Shown: piece by piece, positions 46,187 through 57,595 of the stretch | How positions within the stretch are numbered: position 1 is the first letter of the stretch | Layout of the letters: every line of letters begins with the position of its first letter | Assembly (NCBI RefSeq): GCF_963583255.1 | Contig: NC_084819.1 | Span: forward strand, 11,533,471-11,597,470 | Reading direction: 5' to 3' | Source of the DNA: Pyrus communis | Taxonomy: Eukaryota; Streptophyta; Magnoliopsida; Rosales; Rosaceae | DNA: 64,000 bases | Notes under the pieces: model-generated | Told to the model about the DNA's origin: nothing | The model's input: only the letters and a program-made list of their open reading frames with translations | Databases searched by the model: none | Translations under genes and position numbers: made by a program

Positions 46187-49100
46187 TCAAGCTGGATCCA
46201 AAAGGTTGATAGATCCAAGCTTGCCAAGAAGAAGCTGAAATTGATGAGAGGCCAATGATTTTGTGAATAGGTCCGCAAGTTGATCCGAGCTCCTTACAAA
46301 ATGCGTTTGGATAACCTGAGATTGAACTTGTGTACGAACATAGTGACAATCGACTTCAATGTGCTTGGTTCTCTCATGAAAAACTGGGTTGGAAGCAATG
46401 TGCATTGCAGCCTGATTGTCACAGAAAAGGGACATGGATTGATGATTGAAAACACCTAAGTCACACAGTAAACCTTTGAGCCAGATTAGTTCACACGCAG
46501 TAGATGCCATTGCCCGATATTCTGCCTCAGCACTGGATCTTGCAACGACAGTTTGTTTTTTGCTTTTCCATGAGACAAGGTTGCCTCCCACAAACGTGCA
46601 AAATCCCGTTGTAGACTTACGATCAATGGAATTGCCAGCCCAATCTGCATCACAATAACCTGTAATCTGAGTGCTTGCATTTTTCTTCATGATTATACCA
46701 CGTCCCACAGAACCTTTTAGATACCGAAGTATCCTTTTGACTAGGTTAAAGTGCTCCATCGTGGGAGAGTGCATAAATTGGCTAACAATACTGACAGCAT
46801 AGGTAATGTCGGGCCTTGTGATGGTCAGGTATATCAACTTACCAACCAACCGCTGATAATAACTTATGTTTGGAAGAGATTGACCCTCTAAGCTGACTTT
46901 AAGTTTAATGTCAAGAGGTGTAGGGACCGGTTTAGCATCACTTATGTTTGCTTCCTTAAGGAGATCCAGAACATATTTGCGCTGGTTAAGGAAGAAGCCC
47001 TTGTGAGATGTAGCCATTTCGATGCCAAGGAAGTATCTCAGAACACCAAGATCTTTTATTGCAAAGCGTTGCTGAAAGGAGTGCTTGAGTTCTTTGATTT
47101 CTTCAGGGTTATCTCCGGTGATAATCAAGTCATCAACATACACAAGAACAACCAATGTACCAGCGGTGCCTGAGCGTACAAATAAAGAGGAGTCCGCATT
47201 GCTTCTTCCAAAACCAACACTGATAAGGACTGAACTGAGCTTAGCATACCAGGCTCTCGGTGATTGTTTAAGACCATAAATTGATTTGTGCAGTTTACAC
47301 ACAACATCCTGTTTATGACTTTGAGAGTGACCCGGTGGTAATCTCATGTAGACGTCTTCTTCAAGCTCACCATGTAAGAAGGCTTTTTTTACATCCATTT
47401 GATACATAGGCCATCCTTTGTTGACAGCCACAGACAAGAGTACGCGCACTGTGTTCATCTTTGCAACGGGGGCAAAGGTTTCCTTGTAATCCACATCAAA
47501 TGTTTGAGTGAAGCCACGGGCCACTAATCGTGCCTTGTGTCTTTCAATAGACCCATCCGAGTTAAATTTAATCTTGTATATCCACCTGCAGCCTACTATC
47601 TTCTTTCCTTTGGGCAGTGGCACAATGCTCCAGGTTTTATGTTGATCTAGTGCATGCAGTTCATCCTGCATTGCTTGCTGCCACACTTGGAATTGGTTAG
47701 CTTCTTGAAATGATTGAGGCTCTTCATGCGCAGATATATTACTCAAATAGGCAGTGTAATTATGTGACAACTTTTGATAAGAACAGTAGTTGGATAAGGG
47801 GTGCTTGAGCTTGTACGTAACAAAGTCTTGCAGTCTTGCTGGTGGGTGCCTCTCACGAGTTGGATTTCGTCGAGGTATGGTAGGAAGAGACTCTTCTGAA
47901 GGTTCTTCAGGACCAATACTACGTAGAGTTTCATCTTCTACAGGCATGTTGTTGTCGTCATATGAATCCGGTTGATTTGGAGCCACAAGATCCATTGTGT
48001 GAGTTTGATCACCCGCATTGTTGAGTATCTCAGTCCTTGGCAGTGGAAACATGTCCAAGATAATCTCCCCCTGACTTGTACTATCCAGAGACTTACTGTA
48101 ATAAGAGTTAGTTTCATGAAATTGAACATCCTTTGAAACAATTAATCTCTTAAGTTGTGGATTATAACACTTATACCCTTTTTGTGTGGACGAGTAGCCA
48201 AGGAAAATGCATTTAGTTGCCCTAGGATCAAGTTTGTCTCAATGTAATGATTGAACATGAACAAAACAGATGCATCCAAAGACTTTAAGGTGAGACAAGT
48301 CCACCTTTCTGTTCTTGACTATCTCCATTGGGGATTTGAACCCCAAAACCCTACTAGGTAATCTGTTGATCAGGTAAGCTGCTGTCATGACGCTTTGAGA
48401 CCAAAAACGTTTTGGTACATTCATTTGTAACATCAATGCCCTAGTTTTTTCAAGGAGATCTCGGTTTTTTCTCTCGGCAACACCATTTTGTTGGGGTATG
48501 CCAACACAGCTAGTTTGATGTATGATGCCATTGTTGCTCAAATATTGAGTCATGACTTGGGACATGTATTATGTGCCATTATCAGACCTTAGGGTTTTGA
48601 TTTGAGAAGAAAAATGATTTTTGACAAGGTTGTGAAAGTCCTTAAACACTTCCATCACCTCATTTTTTGATTTTAACAAATATAACCAGGTGGCTCTTGA
48701 ATAATCATCAACAAAAGTTATGAAATATTTATAACCATCAAAAGATTCATTTGTTGGTCCCCATATATCAGAGTGTACAAGCTCAAAAAGATGAGAAACT
48801 CTAGACATCGAAGACCCTAGAGGTAGTCTTGTTGCCTTTGACAAATGACAAGTTTCACAGTGGGTTGATTCTTTGCCTAAGTCAGGAAATAAGGTGGATA
48901 AGATAGGTTGAGATGGATGAGCTAGTCGTTGGTGCCACAAGGTGGAAGCTTGAATGGAGGTATGTATGGACTTTGACTTGGCATGGAACCCACAGGAAGA
49001 GCTTTTTGATATGTAATAGAGACCATCAAGGTAAAACCCCTCACCAATCGTCTTCTTGGTTATACAATCCTGAAAAATGACAGTTTTTGGTGAAAAAATG

Positions 49101-49627
49101 GCCAAACAATTTAAGGAATTTGTGATTCTTCCCACTGAGAGAAGTTGAAATGGAAATGATGGGACATATAGGGCCATAGACTCTATTTGATCAGATATCA
49201 GGTGGATTTTTCCCTTTCCTACAATCCTAGCACCTTCACCATTAGCAACAGATACATGTGAAGGATTATGTAGTTTCTCAAATCTATGTAACTTTGACAT
49301 TTGATTAGTCATATGGTCTGTGGCACCAGAATCTACAACCCAAAAATCATGTAACTCATTTATTTTAAGAGCAGTTTGGAAAGCAGTTACGATACCTTTC
49401 AAGTCTGTCTGAGGTACATAATCAGCATCAGCTAAAAAACCTGCAAATTTGCCCATCAATGCAGTAGTACTTCCATCTTCATGATCAACCGATCCATCCT
49501 CTTTTCCCTTCTTTTTTTGGAGATACGCTGCGAACTCATTTAAAAGGATGGCAGGATTTGCAGTGAACTGTTGATAGGTATCAACATTGTTGATAGATGA
49601 AGATGTCAAGTACATTAACTTGTTGTA
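46187..49627 (-). pseudogene. Ty1/copia gag-pol polyprotein, 5'-truncated, two in-frame stops
   Basis: Three open pieces lie in one frame: 48569 up to about 49627, 48239-48565 and 46187-48238. They are separated only by a TAA after SDNGT (48566-48568) and a TGA after QSLH (48239-48241). Domains in order: protease motif DSGATDHMT, GAG-pre-integrase with LWHQRLAH and CETCHLSKA, integrase core (HSDIWGP, FVDDYSR, then GIPQQNGVAERKNR), reverse transcriptase with FLHGELEEDVYM and the catalytic YVDD, and RNase H (YCDADWAGN, AEAEYRAM). All main motifs survive. Gag is missing: at about 49627 the sequence switches to NLR flank. The few lesions suggest a younger element than its copia neighbours. The lineage is not assigned. 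Confidence 0.92.
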
Positions 49628-49666
49628 TAGGGAAAACGAAACAAAAACATACATACAACATAGCAA

Positions 49667-52382
49667 CTAATTCAGTTTAATGAGAAGTAAGAAAGAAAAA
49701 AAGAATACATGATGAGTACTTGATACATGAACCGAAAAGAAAAAAAAAGAGAGAGAAATACCTTCAATCTCTGGAATATGTGAAATTTTGGGCCATTCTG
49801 GGCCGCTGTCCTTGTTGCACTTCTCTTTTAGAAGAGGACAATCAGAAAATGTTATGTGTTCTAATTTGGTGAGGCATTTCATAGCTTCAACTGTAGGTAG
49901 ATACATCAGATTCCTGCACTCCCATATATGTAGGGACTCAAGAGATGCAAGGTTCCCCAATCACTCTGGAAGAGCCTCCATTCCTTCAAACTCGAATATA
50001 TCCAAATGTGCTAGAGAAGTAAAGTGTTGAACTTGTTCAGGCAGAGACTTGAGCTTACGCCAACCCCACAAGCTTAACCTTTCAAGTTGTGGCAGAACCT
50101 GAAAAGGAGGGAATGAATCGAGCTCCTTCCAAAATCCACCAATTTCGAATTTCTTCAAGCAGGTGAGGTTTCCTAAACTTGGAATAGTTTCTAGATTTGG
50201 GCACCTGTTTATACTGAGTATCTCAAGAGAAGAAGACAGTTGTAGCCCATCTGGAAAATGGGCCAGACTTTCACAACCTCTGATAGACAGTGAATGAAGG
50301 GAGGTACAGTATTCCAGCTCAGTTACCAGTTGGCTTGTCCCTCCATCACAACCACCAATTTCTAATTTTCGGAGGGACCGGCAGCCCTGTAAAGTTAGAA
50401 TGGACTCTAGGCTTGTGCAATCATATATCGCCAGAGAGTGGAGGGACCCCAGTGGACGTTAGCTTTTTGCAAGAAGATATAGTCAGGTCCTGAAGAGAGG
50501 TACAATGTTCTAACCCACTCGGCAAGCTTGATAATTCAGGGCAATTGTGAATATCTAATACACAGAGAGAAGCGAGGCCGTGTGTGATTGGAATGGATGT
50601 TATTTTGGAGCAGTCCCTTATTTTCAACATTTGAAGAGAAGTGCAGTGTTCAAGTCCATTAGGTAGACTGGATAACTGAGGACAGCCATCAATGGATAAT
50701 TCACAGAGAGAAGTCAGACTGTGCATATCTGGAACGAGCTCTAGACTACTGCAACCCCGCACATACAACATCTCAAGAGAAACAAGAGTTTGCAACCCCT
50801 CCGGCAGACACCTAAGTTTATGACAGTCAAAAATAATCACGGACTTAAGAGAAGTGTAACACCCAAATACATCATCCATGGTAACAGAACTCAAGTCCCA
50901 ACAATTGTAAATCTTCAAATATGCAAGATTCTTGTTGTTTTTTAACATCCCTTCTGGCAGATAATCAAGTCCCTTTATATTCTTTATTTCCAAAGAGGTC
51001 AGAGTGGTCAGGTTGCTGCTTATATTGGATATTGGCATGCCGCTAGCCATAGAATATATGACTAACCTTTTAAGAGATGGAAAATGACTAGGAGCACTTC
51101 TCAATTGATTGCAATTGTGCAGACGCAGCTCCTCGAGGCATGGAAAGAGCACAATGTTTTCTGGTGCTTCCATCCATTCAATTAGATTGTTGGCACCGAT
51201 GATAGCTAATCTTTTTAACGAAGGAAAGGGACTTCCCATCATCCACGATGCAAATTTATCACCCATAAAGTTGCGAATCTCTAAAAATTCCAGTTTTGTG
51301 TTCGGTGGTTGAAGGCCTTCTAGTACATCGAGGTCGTTAATATTGATCCGTGACCTGTCCCATACAAAGACTAATCTGCGAATGCCTGTCTTGTCCACTA
51401 ATTTTGCCTTCTTTGCCTCTTCTCCATCTCTCACAAGCTCGAGATTATGAATGGATAATCGGCCTTTCAATTGCTTTAAGCCAGCCAGCTCCTCTATTCC
51501 ACGACCTCTCTCCTTACCCACAATGAAAAAAGATAATGATCGGAGATTAGTCAATTGCCCAACCCCAACTGGATATATCTCATCATCTCGATCAAAATAA
51601 AAATGTCTCAGACTGATCAATTTAAGCAGCTCCTTTGGGAACTTAACTTTGAGTCTGAACATCCTCAATGTCTGTAGATTATAAAGCTTGCCAATACATT
51701 GGGGAAGCGTCCTCATCCTTGTTCCCGAAACATCTAGATACCTCAAGTGTTTCAACTCCCCAATTGAAATTGGTAACTCCTTGATAAAAGCCTCGCATAA
51801 TTTTAACACACGTAAGCCTTTAAATCTTGATAAGATGTCACCATGAACTTCACCATTCCAAAAAATTGAGCGCAATTTATGTACACCTCCTTTTGATATT
51901 CCTTGTAATATTGAGGTAGAAATCTGCGCCACATGTCGAAACTCATTGGATTCTTTGCTCTTTGATTTTGATACATATTCTGCAAGATCATGCACAAGAT
52001 CATGCCTCTTGCAATGAGTAATAGTAGTAGCAGTATACGTATCCATTGTAACATCTTGAAAAAAAGAGTTATCCAAGAGAATATTAAAATATTCATTTCC
52101 AATATCCTCCATCTCTAGATTACTTTGGTTGGGAGAAGGGCACTGAAGTAACCCATGAGCCATCCATACTTGGATCAAATCATCCCTTTCAATTTTGAAA
52201 TCTTTGGTGAACATTGAGCAATATGCAAAACACCGTTTTAAAGATGGAATTTTCAATTCATCAAAACTCAACTTCAAAACCGACAAAATTCTATCATCTC
52301 CTTCTTCTAAATCCCACATTCTGTTGTTTAGAATCGATTGCCATCCATCACTCTTTTTGCATCGCATCATATTTCCTAAAAC
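49667..52382 (-). pseudogene. NLR pseudogene C, exon 2: end of NB-ARC and LRRs
   Basis: The exon begins after the acceptor tctatag at 52383-52389 with [10 protein letters not shown], matching gene A. The frame is open to about 50443, with [15 protein letters not shown] and the LRR array. The MHD motif reads RHD ([12 protein letters not shown]). Compared with gene A, 17 bp are missing near 50448; the frame changes and ends at once (LSGDI then stop at 50421-50423). Further down the old frame resumes, with a deletion of roughly 80 bp near 50170 and a TGA in place of Trp (ALPE*LGN, 49961-49963). It ends with HIPEIEG and a donor-like GAAG|GTATTTC at 49762/49761. These three lesions remove the C-terminal LRRs, so a full receptor is not made. 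Confidence 0.9.
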
Positions 52383-52822
52383 CTATAGATAGACGATCAT
52401 GATTTCAAATTTTTATTACACAATAATGGGCTATAAAATCGAAGAAGTAATAACAATATAACTTAAAAAATATCAAAACTTATAGAGGTACAGTCATTTT
52501 GTTATATTTGGCCATATCTGACCCCAACCATTTTTAGGCTATCGCCAATGGACCTAATTGTTAGAAAAATTGAATAACTCATTCAGAGGCACTAGGCGGG
52601 CAAGGCCTAGCTGAGTTTTTTTGGAAAAATTTGAACTGCAGCCGTATGATCTTCTATGCCTTATTGGGTAGAGAACGCAGCAGCGACCAAAGGAAAGAAG
52701 AAGATGATAATGAATAGTAATATTTTAAAATAACCTAGGCTAAGAAACTCGCGGATTGGAACAATATATAATAACCATAAAAAAGCATTTGAAAACTTGA
52801 GCAAATTGATAATATAACTTAC
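52383..52822 (-). other. 440-bp intron of NLR pseudogene C
   Basis: Minus-strand donor GCAAGG|GTAAGT at 52823/52822 and acceptor tctatag at 52383-52389. It separates exons in phase 0 at the same site as in gene A and represents the unexpanded form of that intron. Confidence 0.85.
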
Positions 52823-53962
52823 CCTTGCCACTAATGGAACACCTGCACATTTTTTGGCGATCTCCCTTGCCATTCTCTCTTGATCTTCAGTTAAAGGAGC
52901 ACTATCATCTAGAAATGCTTTATCCTTTAATATGAGCCAACATTCATCATCTGATAGTTTTTCCAAATCGCACCGAGGAAATGTTTGCACAATTGAAGCA
53001 ACAGTAATACTTCGGGTAGTGATAAGGATTTTGCTTCCTTGAGTATCCTTAACACTTAACAAACAACTCATAAAATCCGTCCATTGATGGGAATCTTCAT
53101 TCCAGACATCATCCAGTACAAGCAAATATCTTTTCCCATTCAAATCTTCTTGAAGATTTTTTAGTATTGCATCCTTACCTTGCATGCCGGTCTTTTTTGG
53201 TTTAAGATGTTCCAAAATCATACTTAAAACTGCCTTGACTTCAAAATTGGTAGATACACATATCCATATTTTTTTATTGAAGTGTCTGCCTATCTCGGAA
53301 TCATTATAAACCTTTTTAGCCAATGTTGTTTTTCCCAAGCCTCCCATTCCCACAATGGCCATAACCGAAAGAGAACCAATCTCTTGTGTATTGCTTGAGT
53401 TGATCAAGGTTGTAACTATCTCTGATGCAACTTCGTCCCTTCCCACTATGAACATTTCATCTTGAACAAAGCAAGAAACGGTCTCCCTACTGTCAAGTAA
53501 TCCAGTATCACGAAAGGACGTTGGATCTGCGGACCTAGCAACCAGTCCAATACTAGCTGCCATCTTATTCAAATCCTCCAAAGATGCGTTCATCTTCTTA
53601 ATCTTATGTGCCATTTGGTGACGAAATGCAATGGTATTGTGGTGTGAAAGGAAGTTCAGTACCTTTTTCTTCATTTGGTTTCGCAGTTCCACCTTGCGCC
53701 GGAGAACTTCATATTCGTATTCATCCAACACATCATCTGCATCATGAGCTATGTCTTCAAGCTTCTTCACCCAAAGTTCCACCGCTTCGCTCCCAACTTG
53801 TGATTGTTCGGCATCTCGTAACATAGCTTCAGTGATGTACAATGAATCACGCAGCCTTGTGACTTCTTCTTCGAATCCCGAGAGAAGACTGAATTCTTGA
53901 GCGGCAAGTGAAGCCACCTTATTCAGTATTTCCTTGGCACCAAAAGTAAGAAGTCCGTCCAT
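52823..53962 (-). pseudogene. NLR pseudogene C, exon 1: coiled-coil and NB-ARC (open frame)
   Basis: This exon encodes 380 residues from MDGLLTFG (ATG at 53960-53962) to GVPLVAR and is undamaged. It shows the coiled-coil domain with DDVLDEYEYEVL, P-loop GMGGLGKTT, RNBS-A FNKKIWICVS, kinase 2 LLVLDDVW, RNBS-B GSKILITTR and GVPL. The frame is open for another 43 codons upstream, but alignment with A places the start at 53962. Because exon 2 is broken, the locus is called a pseudogene. A truncated CC-NB-ARC protein with about 640 residues of exon 2 could still be made, and short NLR forms are sometimes active. Confidence 0.88.
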
Positions 53963-54337
53963 CTTTCCTTCTGTATTACCCAACGCAAAGAACACGATGC
54001 GTAATCCGTTGAGAAACCAACAAGAAGATTTAAGGCACAAAGTCTTGCTCCTGACCTGATGAGTCGTGACAGAACTATAGATAATTCTCATTCGTGGCGT
54101 CCCTCAAAAGTCGCAACCAGCTGTCGGTAATTGTCATTGCATTCATGTATTATTAATTTATTAGTTTAGGGAAGCACTTCGCCGAGAAGCAATATTTGTT
54201 TATATAGACCAACAGCTGTACCACTTTTTTTACATTATTTTGTTGCGCACGTCTTACGAGGTCTATTTCATATCAACTGTTCCGGTCCGAACCGTTTATT
54301 TAAGTCTTCCGTTTGTTTTTATTAGAAAGGGTAAATT
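53963..54337 (-). promoter_or_regulatory. Upstream region of pseudogene C, cut by a hAT element
   Basis: About 54100-54220 (cctcaaaagt, cattcatgtattatta, agcaatatttgtttatata) is related to the regions upstream of A and B. Similarity stops before the hAT insertion at 54338, which lies only about 380 bp from the start codon. Confidence 0.5.
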
Positions 54338-54597
54338 ATTGAAATTAGGAATGGTTCGGTATGGTATCCCATACCGAAACCCTTGTCTCAATTCTCAAAC
54401 CGAAATTTTTGAGAATTCCAAATTCAATACCAATTCCAAACCAAATTTTCGGAAATTTCAATTTTTGGGAATCCCAAAATAGTTTCGGGATTTTAGGACA
54501 AATCAGGAATCCTGAAATGGTTTTGGGCTTTTGGACTAAATTTGACATATTATGCTTTTGTGCTAAAATTCAACATTTTATATTGAAAATTTGGGCT

Positions 54598-54650
54598 ATG
54601 TGCAATCTGCAATCTGAATCTGTGCAATCTGCCAATCTGCAATCTGTGCA
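54598..54650. repeat. Short tandem repeat (gcaatctg)n in the hAT end
   Basis: The octamer recurs about six times with small spacers between 54602 and 54650, inside the subterminal region of the hAT element. Confidence 0.7.
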
Positions 54651-54903
54651 CAATACCATAGTGATCTGCCTATTTAATTTCTACTAATAGCATATGTGAT
54701 CTACCTATTCAATTTCTACTACACATGACATGCATGCAATAAAAATAAATTAAGTAACAAATCCAAAAGCAAAAAAAATTAGTTACAAGCCAAGGTTTTA
54801 AAATAAATAAAGTAACAAACTCAAAAGCTAAAAAAATAGTTATGAGCCAAAGTTTCAAAATAATTAAGTTACAAACCAAAAGCAAAAAAGCAAAACTTAA
54901 CGT

Positions 54904-57595
54904 TTATGAAGATTGTTGGCCTCTTCTGCCCCTTCGGCCCTTTGATCTTGTTGATGCTTGTGGTTGCTCCCTTCTTGTTGGTACATGTACTCTTCCCCTT
55001 GGTTGAGCCCTTCCCCTTGATATTGATGGTTGAGCCCTTCCCCTTAAAATGGGTGGTCGTGGAGGTAGTGATTGATTAATTTGATTTTGACGTTGAACCT
55101 CAACTTGAGATGGTCGAAGAGGTGGAGGTGGAGGTGGCATTTCATTTTCTTGTGTTGTATTCTCCTCACCTCCCAAATTAGCCATGCCTAAAACAATAAA
55201 CCACAAATCATTTAGATTGAATTATAGTCTAATATAATAGATAATAAATACTAAGAAAATAAAAGAGGAAATTAAATTGTTTGCTTACTTTTTTCTAAGT
55301 GTTCAAGCTCCTCGTAGAAATATAATTCGTCAAGTGTAGGCTCCTTGTAGAAACAAAATTCTTTTCCTCTAAGCCAATCACTAGTACACACTAAAGCCTC
55401 AACCGTTTTAGGTGTTAAGGAAGCTCTAAAAGGATCAACAACTCTCCCACCAAAACTAAAGGCATTCTCACTAGCAACGGTGCTACTAGGAAGGGTCAAT
55501 ACATCCTTAGCAACTTTACTAAGAGTTGGATATTGACCACAATTTCCTTTTCACCAATCCAAAAGATTGAAACCCTCATATGTTAGGACTTGATGTGGAT
55601 CATTGAAGTACATAACCACTTCATTGGCTATCTCATTTTGTTGTGCCCCCGCTCTCTTTCTTTGGATCTTCTTTGTCATCCTTGAAGCAACATCAATATC
55701 TACCATCACACCCCCTGCCCCCTCATCTAGTACAACACTTGATCTTTGCTCCACATTTGAGGTAGCACTCCTACTAGTACTACTACCACTACTACCACTA
55801 AGGCCTACTCCCTCCTTATATGCATTATACTACTCGGTTACATAGCCTTTAACCCTTACTTTCTCCTCCCTTATTTTGTCACATCCATAGCCGAGCTCTT
55901 CTAGATTTGTCTCCAACATATCAAATTTGTACCTCGGGTCAAGTGATTGGGCCACAAAGAGAATAGGATTCACCTTTTCAATGTCACCGCAATTTTTGTC
56001 AAACTTGAGCTTCATTGAGGTAGCCACACTTTGCAAAGTGGCATTAGAGGCATTTAAAATTTGTTCTTCTATCTCCACTTGCAAGGCAATCAACGTGCTA
56101 AGTATTAAGTGTGATGTTGGAGTGAGGGTTACACTCAATGTCAATGTGGCATTATAGATTTTTTTGAGAAAGTGAGCAAAACTCACCGACCTTTCCCAAT
56201 CATCCACCTCCGGAGGACCCACCCGCTTGGCCTTTGTTGTCACCCCATCAACCTCTTTCGAGACCTCCTTTTTGAAGTAAGCAATAAAAGAATCACACTC
56301 AAATGCCATCTTAGAGAACACTTCTTTAAACTTGAAAGCACTATTAAGCATTTGATACGTGGCATTCCACCTTGTGACAACATCAAAAAGGATACTTGAC
56401 ATCCTATCAAATCTCAACAAGACACAATATTCCCTAAAAGACTCCAACCTTGCCGGGGATGAGTGTATAAACTTCACACAATTTCTTATGGCATCAATCT
56501 CCATACTAAGCTCCGCCATTCTATCCTTAACTATCAAATTGAGGATGTGACAAGCACACCTCATGTACAAGTGAGCCCCGTCAAGTAAAAGAGTACCATT
56601 TGACTTGAGTCTTCTTTTCATGTATGCAATAGCGGTGTCATTTGCACTAGCATTGTCAACGGTAATGCTAAACACCTTGTCTATGTCCCAATCATTCAAG
56701 CAAACCTCTAGGCATCTTCCAATATCATCACCCTTGTGAGAAGTAACTTGGACAAAGTTTAGGATCCTCTTATGCAATCCCCAATTAGCGTCCAAAAAAT
56801 GGGCCGTGATGACCATGTAGTTTATCATTTGAATCGAGGTCCAACTATCGGTTGTGACACTCACTCTCAATCCCTCCATCACACTTTTTATTTTTGCCTT
56901 CTCTTCAAAATACAACTCCAAAACCGCCGCCGCCACCTTATGCCTATTAGGAAGTTTGTACTTTGGATTCAAGTCACGAATAAAAGCTCGAAAGTCCTCT
57001 TGATCAACCACCCTAAAAGGCATCTCCGCTATTATAATCCACCTCACAAATCTCCTATCAAGTCTTTTTTGATTGAAAGTGTGAGTGACAACCGGACCTC
57101 CCATCCTCGCTTGTGTCAATGCAGGTTGGTTCAGATCCACATTCTTAAAGAGACTAGAACCCGGGCATTTCCTCAAATGCTTAAGAATTCCCGCCGTCCC
57201 ATGAGTTCTAGGGTGTGCCGGTACTAAGAGTTTGCAATGCTTGCATTCGGCCATGAACAATCTCTCCCCATTATTATCGGTGATCGTTACCCTCTTAGCA
57301 TCGTTCCACGCCGGACTTGGACCCTTTCTCCTATTGCCCTTTTTTCGAGGAGGACCATCCCATTGTCTCACTCTACTTCCTCTTCCCCCTCTTCCCCCTC
57401 TTCTTCTATTTGTTCTAATGAAATATCCTCCTCCACATCCGGATCATCAGCCCAACAATCTTCATAATAATCATTATGCAAATAATCTTGAGGTGAGGGA
57501 GTGCCTAGTTGAAGGGTACCACTAGGTTGGGTTTGTTTTCGTTTTCCTAATACCAAGACCATAGGGGTACTAGATTGGCTACTAGACCCGTCCAT
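54904..57595 (-). pseudogene. hAT transposase (BED zinc finger), two exons, disabled
   Basis: The protein starts MDGSSSQSSTP at 57595, followed by an acidic tail (EEEGEEGEEEVE). A frameshift near 57370 leads to VRQWDGPPRKKGNRRK and a BED-type finger with CKHCKLLVPAH...HLRKCPG. The middle is the RNase H-like core, with WTSIQMINYMVITAHF and FSITVDNASAND. A TAG follows GYVTE at 55830-55832 and a TGA replaces Trp after NLLDW at 55551-55553. The dimerisation domain (PSSTVASENAFSFGGRV) remains. After LEHLEK a donor (AAAAAA|GTAAGC, 55289/55288) and an acceptor (gttttag, 55198-55204) join a second exon rich in Pro and Arg (54904-55197). It cuts and pastes hAT DNA; the three lesions here stop full-length translation. 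Confidence 0.9.

Noticed and set aside
46006..46238. Plus frames with repetitive MMTSNI or NDDLQH peptides
   Set aside because: They are translations of the 18-bp minisatellite in the copia LTR.
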